Part shown: piece by piece, positions 24,763 to 38,402 of the stretch
Layout of the letters: every line of letters starts with the position of its first letter
Numbering within the stretch: position 1 is the first letter of the stretch
Origin: Arcuatula senhousia
Lineage: Eukaryota; Mollusca; Bivalvia; Mytilida; Mytilidae
DNA length: 64,000 nucleotides
Assembly (NCBI GenBank): GCA_963971305.1
Contig: OZ020308.1
Location: forward strand, 29,355,275-29,419,274
Direction: 5' to 3'
Notes under the pieces: model-generated
The model's input: only the letters and a program-made list of their open reading frames with translations
The model's database searches: none
Told to the model about the DNA's origin: nothing
Position numbers and translations under genes: made by a program

Positions 24763-26087
24763 AAGAGGCTCCCAGGAGCCTGAATCGCTCACCTGGTCTT
24801 GATGTCAACCCTATCAAGGACATTGTAGAGCTAAATAAGCTAAACATTTAATCAAGCAACAGCTTTTCCCTTTTTGCAATAGTTTTCATTTCTTTATCTG
24901 CTATAGTTTTCATTATATCAGCCAAAAACATGAAACATGTTTATTTAGGGGCTGTAATCCCTATAAGGGATCATCTGACAATTTCTACCCTATGAAGACT
25001 TTTGTAGAACTAAATGAGCTGAACATTTAAGCATTAGCAATAGTTTTCATTCTATAGGCCAAAAACACTATTTTTCGCCATTAAGGGGCTGTAACCCCTA
25101 TAAGGGGTCATCTGACAACTTTGACCCTATAAAGTCTTTTGTAGAGCTAATTGAGCTTAACATTTAAGCAAGCAACAGCTTTCTCTATCTGCAATAGTTT
25201 TCATACTATAGGCCAAAAACGCGATTTTTGCCTTTAAGGGGCTGTAACCCCTATAAGGGGTCATCTGACAACTTTGACCCTAAGAAGACTTTTGTAGAGC
25301 TAAATGAGTTGAACATTTAAGCAAGCAACAGCTTTTCTCTAACTGCAATAGTTTTCATTCTACAGGCTAAAAAAACTATTTTTTGCCTTTAAGGGGCTGT
25401 AACCCCTATTAGGGGTCATCTGACAACATGGACCCTATAAAAACTTTTGTAGAGCTAATTAAGCTGAACATTTAAGCAAACAACAGCTTTTCTCTATCTG
25501 CAATAGTTTTCATTCTATAGGTCAAAAACTGTATTTTTCGCCTTTAAGGGGCTGTAACCCCTATAAGGGATCATCTGACAACTTCACCACTATGGACACT
25601 TTTGTAGAGCTAATTGAGCTGAATATTTAAGTAAGCAACAGCTTCTCTCTATCTGTAATAGTTTTCATTTTAGAAGCCCAAAACATGAAAAAATGCTATT
25701 TTTCACCTTTAAAGGGCCGTAACTCCTATAAGGGGTCATCTGACGACTTGGACTCAATGCAGACTTTAGTAGAGCTTTTGATGCTGAAGCAGTAGCGTGG
25801 CATCAGATTTCATCTATCTCTTATACTTTTTTATTTACAGGCCAAAAACAGTAGTTTGACCCCCCTGGTCTATTTTTAGTAACGGTGGTCATGTTTTTTG
25901 ACAGATCAAAAATCCAAACACAAGTTTGGTGCAAGACACCCTAAGGATCAATCATACCAAGTTTCATTGAATTCTGTTCAGTAGTTTCAGAGGAGAAGAT
26001 TTTTGAAAAATTGTTAACGGACGACGACGACGATGGACGCCAAGTGATGGCAATAGCTCACCTGGACCTTTGGTCCAGGTGAGCTAA
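24763..26087 (+). mobile_element. RF1 element with six ~160-bp core repeats
   Basis: Starts AAGAGGCTCCCAGGAGCC, with core repeats containing GAGCTGAACATTTAAGC at ~150-160-bp spacing. Then come TTAACGGACGACGACGACG, a hairpin GGACCTTTGGTCC and AGGTGAGCTAA. Between this copy and the one ending at 24710 lie 52 bp of older sequence. Non-coding. Confidence 0.87.
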
Positions 26088-26234
26088 AAATATGAACGAA
26101 ACCGACCTTCATTCAGAAAATCACGAATTAACATAAAATTTCAGCATGTTTAAGATACATTTTGGATTAGAAAAGTATCTCCGTACACAAGAAACAATTA
26201 AATATTTCTACAGATTGTTTATACAGCTTATATA

Positions 26235-26400
26235 AACCTTCTATAAAAGAAGCAAAGGTGTACCAAAGGGGTAATCAGTATCATAAAACCGTAAAGACAA
26301 AGACAAAACCGGCAGACAAAAATCATCACAACAAAACAAACCACATAACAACATAAAACACAAACACACATAACAACAAAACCGCATACAAAAATATGAA
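26235..26400 (-). repeat. Dispersed repeat, right member of an inverted pair
   Basis: Reverse complement of the 14819-14985 repeat (GGTGTACCAAAGGGGTAATC and the ACAACATAAAACAC tract). A shorter match near 26690-26715 (TACTTTTGACGTGGCACTG) also has a counterpart near 14500. Confidence 0.55.
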
Positions 26401-26759
26401 CTTGTTTCTCATGTGCAGACGATGTTTCCTGGTCCAAAATGTACAATGAAATCGACCAAAAGTTCTCATATTTTGTCATTTTTGCTAAAACCACTAGAAT
26501 TATGACGTCATTGTTACGCTTCAATATTAGATTTTAAAATTTTTAGACATGCTTTCCTTTTAGGCAGGGTTTATGCTATATTGTAACCAGAAATGGACAC
26601 TTTCGCATAACCTTCACATTTTTAGGCTAAATAAGGGCCTTATCGTCCCTACTCCTTTATGTTTAACGTGACGCCATATTGAAAGCCTGAAATACTTTTG
26701 ACGTGGCACTGTAGTTGAACCATACAGGTGATTGGTTGCTGGTCTGTAGTTGATCTAGA

Positions 26760-29700
26760 ACTTTTTAATTCCATAAGCATAAACGTATACAGGCTTTAAC
26801 AAGTGCAGCAACAAAAGTTAACTGTTTCTCCAGCTTTTTGTCTACATTGTATGTTTTTAACTTATTTCTCCAGAATATTTGTTGAAAAGGTAAGCTCATA
26901 ATATTCCTTCATTCTTGAAATTGGTGTTATACAGTATATCTCTAAAATTTTACATAGAACAGCGCCAGTAGTTATAGAGCAAACACTGCTTGTTTCAAAG
27001 ATTTGCTGTAGAGGGATTATGTTTTTGTTATTAATTGTTTTATCAAATTATCATCAATTTGAAGCAACAAAGAAAACAAGAGATGTTTTCTGAGGGATTT
27101 CAGGGTGTCAAAAAATCTTTGTTTGATAGTAGCAATTGGCTTTCTTATATGGATACTTCTTTGAAAACTGAGAAAACTTTCCAAACAGCACGTTGAGTTT
27201 GGTTATTTATCCAGATTATCATATATAATCATTCAGAGGGTCATCCTCCAAACAAATCAGAATAGTTTTCTCTTCCATCTTGAAGAACATGACTACTGCT
27301 TCATATTAGGACCCCATATTGTATAATGTTTCTATGTGTGTGTGAGTGTTTGGATTAAAGATCCTTTTCAAGGCACCCATGTCATACATGGCAGGCAGTT
27401 TTTAATGGTTGAGGAAACTAAAAGTACACAGAGGAAATCACTGATCTTACACAGCTACATATTTTTCTAAGAAGGTGTGACCTTGATTGACCTGAAAATC
27501 AATAGGATTCTTTCTTTTCTCACAAGGAGCAATGTACGAAAGATTTCTGAACTTTTTTTGCATTTTCAATTATTAACTGTATTTCTGCTTAAGACATATT
27601 TTCTGTTATGTGGAAGGGATTGCATATTGTAAACCACAAGAATCTTTAAAGGAATATTGATACCTTGTTAAATCTATGGTCTGAAAGAAGCTGAACTTAT
27701 TATCAGCTAAAAAATCAAGGAACCTTAGTTTTATACACAAATTCCAAAAGTGTGGGATACCTCTATTTCATCATATCAAATGAAGACAAAAATGATGATT
27801 TAACAAAAAATTATCTAATAATTCTCTCCTATGCAGAATGAATATAAATTATATATATAAAAAGTCAACATGCATTTTGATTCATATCTTTACTATCGAA
27901 CATTAGCACGCATTATAGATGCAAACACCATAACAAAAGTAAATATTCACAAGCATTCAACATTTAAAATTTAACAATGGTTTCAAATAACAAAAACGTA
28001 TTATAATAAATAATAATGTTTTGTTAAAAATTTCTAATAATCATTTATTATTCATTTAGGTGAATAAAAGCTCACTGACAAACAAAGTGCCAACCTTTCA
28101 AGTTAAGATTTTTATTTCCACCAAGAGCTTTATATCAAGTCAATTAAAACACAGTCAACCATGGTGGGTGGGAGGCTTTTATTCTTTATTCTTTACCCAT
28201 TAAAATTACAATTTCAAAAAATTGAATTTTGTTAAAAAAAAATTGTTTTTGAATCTGTCAGAGTCAAAAATGGCCAGATTGGGTCAAACAGGAAGTAAGT
28301 GAGGGACAAATCTGAAAGAGAATCCCACAATATGGGACCCCACCTTGATACTGTATACCTAATATCAAGAGGCTGTGATTAGTAGTTGCTGAGAAAACTG
28401 TTACCCAAATTTCTTCAATGCTCATCCTCAAGCCTCCCACTCCCCATTTTTAACTCAAGATTTTTCACTCTGTGAAATCCAGCCAAAAAAGAAAAATCTA
28501 TATTGTTGGGGTTGCTGGGATGAGAATCTACATATTAATTTGATAAATGCCAATAAAAGATCATGTTATTCACAAAATCTTGCAAACACATTTCAATACA
28601 AATAACATTAAATCTAAAGAAATGTACCCTTTTACAGATTATTTCTACAATTAAAATAAACCAAAATAAATGTAAAATTTCTAACTATCAACAAGATTTA
28701 ACACATTTAATGTGTTGCAAAAATTATGTCCTTTAAAATGTTAAACATACATGACATAATGTGTTCATTATTAAATTAGTGATTTCTTTAAGAACAATAC
28801 CCTGACCTACATTTAAAGTAACTATAATGTAAAAAGATTCCTTTGTCACCACAATATATTGTAAAATTTACCAATTGTTGTGCTTTTGTGTATGATAAAG
28901 CTAAATCAAAACAAGAGGTTGCACTAAGTCATGCTAAAGAAACTCCCCACTCAACCATTCAGAAAATAGGAAGTATATGTGTGACTGACCTGGAAAGGGG
29001 AGGTACAGTACAATTCATCATAACTAAGCTGTGTGCTAAATCTAAAGTAAATCCCTTCAGTAGATAAAAAGAAATTTGTTATGAAAAATTGTCTTTTTAT
29101 AACCCTTTAAAATGTCAATTAGGAAAACAGGAAGCAGATGTGCAACAGACCTGGAAAGAGGAGGCACAGTACAACTCATCAGGCTTAAGCTGTGTACCAA
29201 ATTTAAAATCATTCCCTTCAGAAGAAGCTGATAAATCTGTCATTAAAGTTTGTAATAAACAGACAGACGGATGAGCTGAGATGTTTCATAAACCACCAAT
29301 GGTGTTTTCTTTTTTTTTTCTAGAAAATTTATGCACAAGGACTAAGTATTTTTACACATAATATAAATTTGAAAGACAGTGTTACAATTACAATCATAAT
29401 TGCACAATCCCTAACAATTGATTACTGTATAGTTATTATTCTAAAAATATATAAAATCTAAAATCTGAATACATTTATCACTACTGTTAGATATACCTAT
29501 TAAAAACATAACTCTGAAATACACGCAGGTGCATGGCACTTAACTTAAATATATATGCAGGTAATAAAAATCAGCAATGAGGTTCCTATATTTCTAAAAG
29601 TACTTGCGGCAAGTTTCATTACATACACTGTGAACCAAGAAAGTAACATTTTATTTTCGCCATTTTCTGGTTGACATCTATGACATTTTTAGGCACAAAA

Positions 29701-29869
29701 ATTAAACAGTGTAGTCTTCATGGTCAATGACATGGACAATAATTCAACAGCTGGAATTTAAAAATGTATGAACTAAAATTCAGTCGTCATTTGTACCCCC
29801 TAAAAAAATGGTGGGAAATTTTCCTGCTTTACTGTATGTAAATCTTTAAAATTTCTAATACCATTAGTT
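26760..29869. other. Non-coding stretch with old repeats
   Basis: 27330-27460 looks like a decayed copy of the 3' half of the SINE at 49214 (AAGGCACCCATGTCATACAT, GAGGAAACTAAAAGTACAC). 28900-29275 contains two units of a ~160-bp repeat (ACCTGGAAAGGGGAGGTACA and ACCTGGAAAGAGGAGGCACA) followed by ACAGACAGACGG, an old pearl-like element. 28310-28480 resembles 54440-54600. No gene recognised. Confidence 0.45.
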
Positions 29870-31520
29870 AAGGTCTTTCCCTTTCCAAAGGGAAGACCTT
29901 ATTGATTTCGTTCTGCCTATTATTATTCTTTTTCTTCTGCCATCAGCGTCAAAAAATTGCCTTGACCGATTTTGATGAAATTTGGCACACTTATTCAGCA
30001 CTGCCTGGAATCGACGTGACTTAGGGCCTGACGCTAAACTTTTTGTAGTTACGGCGCAATTGCGCAAAACGCTGTTTACCCTTGTTATCAGATCTCCTCA
30101 GAGACGGTAATAGTTATCAAGATTCTGTTTGGTGGAGGTGGTTCCTTAAATCCTGATGATGATTTATCATGCAAAAAAAATTCTGTAATTTACTTCCTGG
30201 TTGCGCGCATATGGCGCAAACTTGGCGCAAAATGTCAAAATTGTCCGATTTTGATGAAATTTGGTTTCCAGGTAGATTTGAGGGTCCTGATTAAGAATCT
30301 GTGGTCAAATTTTTTTTTGCGTTTACCATTGCCAAAATGGCGGTCGTCAAATGATTTTTTACTTATAACTCGAAAACCGTTAGAGATAGTATAGACAATA
30401 TAACAACAAAAAATGATCGTCTTGATAAGACCTACAATTTAAGTCCAAGAAGTGAATGATTCGGTTGAGCAGTTTGGAAATGGCGGCTGAAACAGGTTTT
30501 CGCGAAATACGTTTTTTGCCAATAACTTGAAAACCGTAACAGATAGTATAATAGATATGTGTATGAAAAATGACCGTCTTGGCAAGACCTATGATTTAAG
30601 CCCAAGAAATACATGTTACGATTGAGTGGTTTCAAAATGGCGGCCAAAAACATCATCCAAAGCATTATTTTGTGTCGCAATGTGCCAACAAAATTTGTTT
30701 CAAAACGGTTAGTCCTAAAGACTTGGGACCTTCACCAATCGTCTTAGGTGACATAAGTTGCATCCGAAAATATATATGACATATGTCAAATCTCAAGTTT
30801 GAATAATTGCGTCATGACTTCATATAGGAAATGTATTGCGCAATATATAGTAATCCATATTTAACAATGAAATGTTAAGGAAAAGTCCATAGCAACCAAA
30901 TATTTTCATAATCAGTTAAGAAGGGGCTATAATTTTGGCCCAAGGTCAAAGGTCAAAGGTCAAGGTCAGAACTTAGCAACAAGGTAACCTTAAGGAAAAG
31001 TCCATAGCAACCATATATTTTCATAATCAGTTGGGAAGGGGCTGTAATTTGGGTCCAAGGTCAAAGGTCATAGGTCAATGTCAGTCCTTAGCAACAAGGT
31101 AACCTTAAGGAAATGTCCATAGCAACCATATATTTTCAGAATCAGTGTGGAAGGGGCTATAATTTGGGTCCAACATCAAAGGTCAGGGGTCAAGGTTAGT
31201 CCTTAGCAGCAAGGTTATATTTAGAAAAAGTCCATAACAACCATATATTTTATGAATCCAGACTACTTGCTGAGTTTATCTTTCAGTGATCGGAAGAGAC
31301 CTTTTGTTCATAGCAACCGACCCTAAAATCCATAGCAACCATATATTTTATGACTCCTGACTACCTGCTGAGTTTAAATTTCAATATCTTATGACCGGAA
31401 GTGATGTTTTGTTTAAAGCAACCGACCTAAAAGTCCATAGCAACCATATATTTTTTAATTATTAAGGTCTTTCCCTTCCACAGAAGGAAAGACCTTACTG
31501 TATTTCTTATGGTTATTATT

Positions 31521-34500
31521 AAGGTCTTTCCCTTTCCAAAGGGAAGACCTTACTGTATTTCTTATTGACACTTTCAAAATTTTTTTTCCGCGCCCAATAT
31601 AAAAAAAGTGTCGCGACATATAATTTTGATACTTAGTACCTTTAGTCGGTCATACTTGGAGATGCCTTGACTGACCCTGTGAAACCGATGTATTTTTAGT
31701 AACAGAGTTATCTGCCCCAGACCAAAAAACCTTGTTATCAGATAAACTCAAAAACTGTAACCGATATAAAAATTCTGAAGAGTGGAAATTGTTACCTCAC
31801 TCCTGGTCATGTTTTGTCACCCAAAAAAAAGTTTTTCGATAAGTGTCACATTTACGCAATTTTGAGTCGCGAATTGACAAAAACGTAAAAATTTCTATTT
31901 TTAGAACCATTTGTCGTAGAACCTCAAAACTTTCACCATTCATTTTAGGTGACCTATGGTACATCCAAAAATATAAAGGTCAAGGTCATATCAACAAAAA
32001 CAAAAAAGGTCATTTTCTAGGACAATGGGTTTTATCTTCAAGTCAATTTTTCAGCCCTTATTTGAAACATTTTTGTGCGGTTTTTTTTTATATGATGTCC
32101 GCCAGGAGTTCTTCTAGGAGATTATACCAAAAAATTCCATAAATTTTTTTTAATTTTCAACGCGTCCTGATTTTTGTGAAAATTGTACCGATTCCTGTAC
32201 GCCATATACGTATGACCTTGAATGACCTTTTATGATTAAATCATCTCAATATGACCACCAAGACCATTTTAAGTCATTTAAATATCATAATTATCAATAT
32301 TAAGCAAATTTAAATTTTACCCCCTCCCCCTTTTTACCCAAAAAATTCAAATTTGGCATTATTGGATTTAAATGGTAAAAAATGCTCAAACATACCTATT
32401 TTGGTCAAAATAAGTCTAAATCAACCATAAAAAGTACTACTTTCCCTCTTTATTAAGGTCTTTCCCTTTCAAAAGGGAAGACCTTACTGTATTTCTTATT
32501 GACACTTTCAAATTTTTTTTTCCGCGCCCAATATAAAAAAAGTGTCGCGACATATAATTTTGATACTTAGTACCTTTAGTCGGTCATACTTGGAGATGCC
32601 TTGACTGACCCTGTGAAACCGATGTATTTTTAGTAACAGAGTTATCTGCCCCAGACCAACAAACCTTGTTATCAGATAAACTCAAAAACTGTAACCGATA
32701 TAAAAATTCTGAAGAGTGGAAATTGTTACCTCACTCCTGGTCATGTTTTGTCACCCAAAAAAAAAGTTTTTCGATAAGTGTCACGGTTACGCAATTTTGA
32801 GTCGCGAATTGACAAAAACGTAAAAATTTCTATTTTTAGAACCGTTTGTCGTAGAACCTCAAAACTTTCACCATTCATTTTAGGTGACCTATGGTACATC
32901 CAAAAATATAAAGGTCAAGGTCATATCAACAAAAACAAAAAAGGTCATTTTCTAGGACAATGGGTTTTATCTTCAAGTCAATTTTTCAGCCCTTATTTGA
33001 AACATTTTTGTGCGGTTTTTTTTTATATGATGTCCGCCAGGAGTTCTTCTAGGAGATTATACCAAAAAATTCCATAAATTTTTTTTAATTTTCAACGCGT
33101 CCTGATTTTTGTGAAAATTGTACCGATTCCTGTACGCCATATACGTATGACCTTGAATGACCTTTTATGATTAAATCATCTCAATATGACCACCAAGACC
33201 ATTTTAACTCATTTAAATATCATAATTATCAATATTAAGCAAATTTAAATTTTACCCCCTCCCCCTTTTTACCCAAAAAATTCAAATTTGGCATTATTGG
33301 ATTTAAATGGTAAAAAATGCTCAAACATACCTTTTTTGGTCAAAATAAGTCTAAATCAACCATAAAAAGTACTACTTTCCCTCTTTATTAAGGTCTTTCC
33401 CTTTCCAAAGGGAAGACCTTACTGTATTTCTTATTGACACTTTCAAAAATTTTTTTCCGCGCCCAATATAAAAAAAGTGTCGCGACATATAATTTTGATA
33501 CTTAGTACCTTTAGTCGGTCATACTTGGAGATGCCCTGACTGACCCTGTGAAACCGATGTATTTTTAGTAACAGAGTTATCTGCCCCAGACCGAAAAACC
33601 TTGTTATCAGATAAACTCAAAAACTGTAACCGATATAAAAATTCTGAAGAGTGGAAATTGTTACCTCACTCCTGGTCATGTTTTGTCACCCAAAAAAAAG
33701 TTTTTCGATAAGTGTCACGGTTACGCAATTTTGAGTCGCGAACTGACAAAAACGTAAAAATTTCTATTTTTAGAACCGTTTGTCGTAGAACCTCAAAACT
33801 TTCACCATTCATTTTAGGTGACCTATGGTACATCCAAAAATATAAAGGTCAAGGTCATATCAACAAAAACAAAAAAGGTCATTTTCTAGGACAATGGGTT
33901 TTATCTTCAAGTCAATTTTTCAGCCCTTATTTGAAACATTTTTGTGCGTTTTTTTTTTTATATGATGTCCGCCAGGAGTTCTTCTAGGAGATTATACCAA
34001 AAAATTCCATAAATTTTTTTTAATTTTCAACGCGTCCTCATTTTTGTGAAAATTGTACCGATTCCTGTACGCCATATACGTATGACCTTGAATGACCTTT
34101 TATGATTAAATCATCTCAATATGACCACCAAGACCATTTTAAGTCATTTAAATATCATAATTATCAATATTAAGCAAATTTAAATTTAACCCCCTCCCCC
34201 TTTTTACCCAAAAAATTCAAATTTGGCATTATTGGATTTAAATGGTAAAAAATGCTCAAACATACCTATTTTGGTCAAAATAAGTCTAAATCAACCATAA
34301 AAAGTACTACTTTCCCTCTTTATTAAGGTCTTTCCCTTTCCAAAGGGAAGACCTTACTGTATTTCTTATTGACACTTTCAAAATTTTTTTTCGGCGCCCA
34401 ATATAAAAAAAGTGTCGCGACATATAATTTTGATACTTAGTACCTTTAGTCGGTCATACTTGGAGATGCCCTGACTGACCCTGTGAAACCGATGTATTTT

Positions 34501-34818
34501 TAGTAACAGAGTTATCTGCCCCAGACCGAAAAACCTTGTTATCAGATAAACTCAAAAACTGTAACCGATATAAAAATTCTGAAGAGTGGAAATTGTTACC
34601 TCACTCCTGGTCATGTTTTGTTACCCAAAAAAAAGTTTTTCGATAAGTGTCACGGTTACGCAATTTTGAGTCGCGAATTGACAAAAACGTAAAAATTTCT
34701 ATTTTTTGAACCGTTTGTCGTAGAACCTCAAAACTTTCACCATTCATTTTAGGTGACCTATGGTACATCCAAAAATATAAAGGTCAAGGTCATATCAACA
34801 AAAACAAAAAAGGTCATT
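31521..34818 (+). repeat. 935-bp tandem repeat, about 3.5 units
   Basis: Units begin at the hairpin AAGGTCTTTCCCTTTCCAAA at 31521, 32455, 33390 and 34325 (periods 934, 935, 935). They differ by only a few substitutions. The fourth unit breaks off at ~34818. Each unit carries the RF4 5' hairpin, so the array looks like head-to-tail amplification of the RF4 5' portion. An open frame of ~99 codons recurs because the units are nearly identical; it has low-complexity content and no family resemblance. Confidence 0.92.
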
Positions 34819-35399
34819 TTTTAATTTTTTGCAGGATATTTTCAGTCTCTTTTTAGCAAGACGTGCGGAAGACAATGAACGACTTTTTATGCTAAATCAA
34901 GTTTTACCTATTTTATTCCAAAAATTTGATAGTAAACTATCATTTAATCACAGAAGCAATTAATAGGACCAAATAAAGATTCATAGATACATCTTTAAAC
35001 AGAATATTATATTTTAAAAAGGGACTATATTATTGGACAACGAAAACAGAGGTCCGATAAACTGCGACCGAAACTGTCCAAAAATATCGATTGTTTTAAA
35101 GGTTAAGATAAATATATAACTGCTTCATGCTTATTTTTGTCTGGTCTAAAATAATATCAAGATTTTCATAATTTAACCGTTTTCGAGTTATAGCACTTGA
35201 AACATCTCTGTTAAACGTTGTTTTAACAGATTTAATCATGTTGTGCAACATCACCATCCATAATTAGATGTGATGTAACAGTTATTGATTCATATTTGCA
35301 TCTTTTTTTTTAGTTAGTTTCTAAGCCACGCCCCTTTATGTCGACATGGGGGCGAGAGGGGAGAGGGGGCTAAAGTTGAATCGCCCCTAACTTATTTCG

Positions 35400-35750
35400 G
35401 ACCATCGTCCAAAAAATAGAAATAAAAATTATAATGAATTATAAAAATTATAAAAAAAATATTAAAAATTATAATAAGTTATAAAATAATTTTTTTTAAA
35501 AATTATAAAAAAAATTTAAAAAAAAATACAAAAAATTATAGAATTTTTTTTTTAATTTTAAAAAATTTAAAAAATTATAACAGATTATAAAAAAATTAAA
35601 AATAATTAGATATTTTTTTAAAATAATAATATATCATAAAACAAAAAAAAATTAAATTACAAAAAAATCAAAAAATTATAGTAAATTATAAGAAAAAAAA
35701 ATAACTATAAAAATTTTAATTTTTTTTTAATTATAAAATTATTATTATTC
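35400..35750. repeat. Extreme A/T low-complexity tract
   Basis: About 350 bp almost wholly of A and T, built of degenerate AAAAATTATAA and TTTTTTAAAA words on both strands, inside RF4. Likely to form cruciform or slipped structures. It may also be a poorly resolved assembly region. Confidence 0.8.
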
Positions 35751-37294
35751 TTTTTTTCCGCGGTCACTTTAACAAAAGTGTTGCGACATATCATTTCGAT
35801 ACTTAGTACCATTAACCGACCATGCCTGGGCTTGACCTGACTAACACAGCGAAACCAATATATTTTTAGTAACGGAGTTATCTGCCCATAACCCAAAAAA
35901 CCTTGTCTGCAAATAAACTCAGAAACCGTAACTGTTATAAAAAATCTGAAGTGTGGAACCTGACATCTGGCCATGATTCGTCATGCAAAAAAAAAAAAAT
36001 TTTGAACAACTTCCTGGTTATGTTTTTGACCTGAAAAGTGTCGCGATGCGCCAAGAAATTTATTTCAAAACGGTTAGTCCTTAAGACTTGGGACCTTCAC
36101 CAATCGTCTTAGGTGACATAAGTTGCATCCGAAAATATATATGTCATAGGTCAAATCTCAAGTTTGAATTATTGTGTCATGACTAAATATAGGAATGTAT
36201 TGCACAATATATAGTAATCCATATTTAACAATGTAATGTTAAGGAAAAGTCTGTCGCAACCATATATTCTCACAATCAGTTAGGAAGGGGCTGTAAGTTA
36301 GGTCTAAGGTCAAAGGTCATAGGTCAAGGTCAGTTCTTAGCAACAAGGTAGCCTTAAGGAAAAGTCCATAGCAACCATATATTTTCAGAATCAGTGTGGG
36401 AGGGGCTATGATTTAGGTCCAAGGTCACAGGCCAGGGGTCAAGGTCAAGCCTTAGCAACAAGGTAATCTTAAAGAAATGTCCATAGCAACCATATATTTT
36501 CAGAATCAGTGTAGATGGGGCTATATTTTAGGTCCAAGATCAAAAGTCAGGTGCCAAGGCCAGTCCTTAGCAACAAGGTAACCGTAAGGAAATGTCCATA
36601 GCAACCATATATTTTCAGAAACAGAGTGGAAGGGGCTTTAAGTTGGGTCCAATGTCAAAGGTCAGGGGTCAAGGTTAGTCCTTAGCAACAATGTTATCTT
36701 TATAAAAAGTCCATAACAACCATATATTTTATGAATTTAGACTACTTACTGAGTTTAACTTTTAGCGACCGGAAGTGACCTTTTGTCCATAGCAACCGAC
36801 CTATAAGTCCATAGCAACGATATATTTTATGACTCCTGACTACCTGCTGAGTTAAAGTTCAATATTTTATGACCGGAAGTGACGTTTTGTTCATAGAAAC
36901 AGACCTAAAAGTTCATAGCAACCATAATTTTTTTTATATGGACTACCTACCAGGTTGATATATCAAAAAATGGTATCATTCAGTTAGAAATCTATTTCTA
37001 TTGGAGGACACAAATAGGGAAAGACCTCACAATCGTTCTTTGAACGATTGTAATTTAATTATTTTTCATTTTATTTCAATCTTATTTTTATAAGAAAAAC
37101 TGGTTTATTTTGAATGCATTTTCAAAAACAAAATAAAAAAGCTAGCTTTTCTAAGACTATAAGCCCTTGAAAATTGTCTTGGTAAAAAAGATAGCTATTT
37201 TCTATTCAAATAAAATAAAATCACAGACATCTTAGAATATTTACATTTTATACTTAGAGAAAAGTATTTACTACATTTATAAGAAAAAGAAGAA

Positions 37295-38402
37295 CAAGTA
37301 TTAACTGTGATTGCAAGCAAGTCACAAAGTCCCCCAAACGACCCGTATTTGCCACTATTTTCTTCAGCATGTCAAAAAAACCCTGAATATAAATTTTCAT
37401 GTAAATCTGAGCACTTTGAAAATTTTGACCCGATTATCTCCCTTGAGAAATCACATTTTTATTTATATCTCGAAAACCGTAAATATCGCTTCAAATTTTT
37501 TTTTCATATTATTAAAGAGAATGTTTTGCTCTATCAACCTACAAAATTTCAGAACCCTGCGCACCTAGGTTACCGAGATATTGCAATGTCCAATATTTAG
37601 TCCATTTTCCTGTTTCCATGGAAACGGCAGCCATTTTGAAAAGTCCGATTGTCAACGAAGCTTCCTTTCTTTACTATCTATTATCCTGCCAAGTTTCATA
37701 TTGATATGTGGAGTCGTTTTCTCTGGGATCTCCGGACAAGTTCACGACTAAGTGGAAGAATCGGAAGAAGAAGAAGAAGAAGAATAAAAACAAGTATTAA
37801 CTGTGATTGCAAGCAAGTCACAAAGTCCCCCAAACGACCCGTATTTGCCACTATTCTCTTCAGCATGTCAAAAAACCCCTAAATATCAATTTTCATGTAA
37901 ATTGGAGCACTTTGAAAAATTCGACCCGATTATCTCCCTTGAGAAATCACATTTTTATTTATATCTCGAAAACCGTTAATATCGCTTCAAAATTTTTTTC
38001 ATATTATTAAAGAGAATGTTTTGCTCTATCAACCTACAAAATTTCAGAACCCTGCGCACCTAGGTTACCGAGATATTGCAATGTCCAATATTTAGTCCAT
38101 TTTCCTGTTTCCATGGAAACGGCGGCCATTTTGAAAAGTCTGATTGTCAACGAAGCTTCTTTTCTTTACAATCTATTATCCTGCCAAGTTTCATATTGAT
38201 ATGTGGAGTCGTTTTCTCTGGGATCTCCGGACAAGTTCACGACTAAGTGGAAGAATCGGAAGAAGAAGAAGAAGAAGAAGAAGAATAATAATAATAAGAA
38301 ACGGTGCAAAAACAATAAGTCCCCAAACGTTGTTTGGGGGACTTAATAATAAGAAACGGTGCAAAAACAATAAGTCCCCAAACGTTGTTTGGGGGACTTA
38401 AT
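37295..38402 (+). mobile_element. RF5 element, tandem pair with duplicated 3' hairpin
   Basis: Two units of ~496 bp begin CAAGTATTAACTGTGATTGC at 37295 and 37791. Each has a hairpin (TGTGATTGC/GCAAGTCACA) and then AAGTCCCCCAAACG, and a (GAA)n tract at its end. The 3' terminus, CGTTGTTTGGGGGACTT preceded by its inverse, is present twice in a ~57-bp duplication (38286-38402). Subterminal inverted repeat AAGTCCCCCAAAC. Non-coding. Confidence 0.8.

Larger units (their letters stand above)
29870..37051 (+). mobile_element. RF4 element, ~7.2 kb, carrying a 935-bp tandem array
   Basis: The 5' end is a 32-base hairpin (AAGGTCTTTCCCTTT and its inverse). The 3' end reads GGGAAAGACCTCACAATCG followed by TTCTTTGAACGATTG, giving an inverted GGAAAGACCTT/AAGGTCTTTCC pair and a second hairpin. 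Internal parts include ~120-bp minirepeats built on AAGTCCATAGCAACCATATA (30860-31450 and 36200-36930). A second hairpin start at 31463 and the array 31521-34818 are embedded. Open frames in it are not credible genes. Confidence 0.65.

Noticed and set aside
31843..33987. Three near-identical ~91-99-codon open frames (MSRLRNFESRIDK type)
   Set aside because: They recur only because the 935-bp tandem units are nearly identical. The translation has no recognisable domain, the frame follows A/T-rich low complexity, and no splice or regulatory context is visible.
37307..38401. Overlapping open frames in the RF5 units
   Set aside because: The same frames recur in both tandem units, end in Arg-rich (GAA)n microsatellite translation and have no family resemblance.
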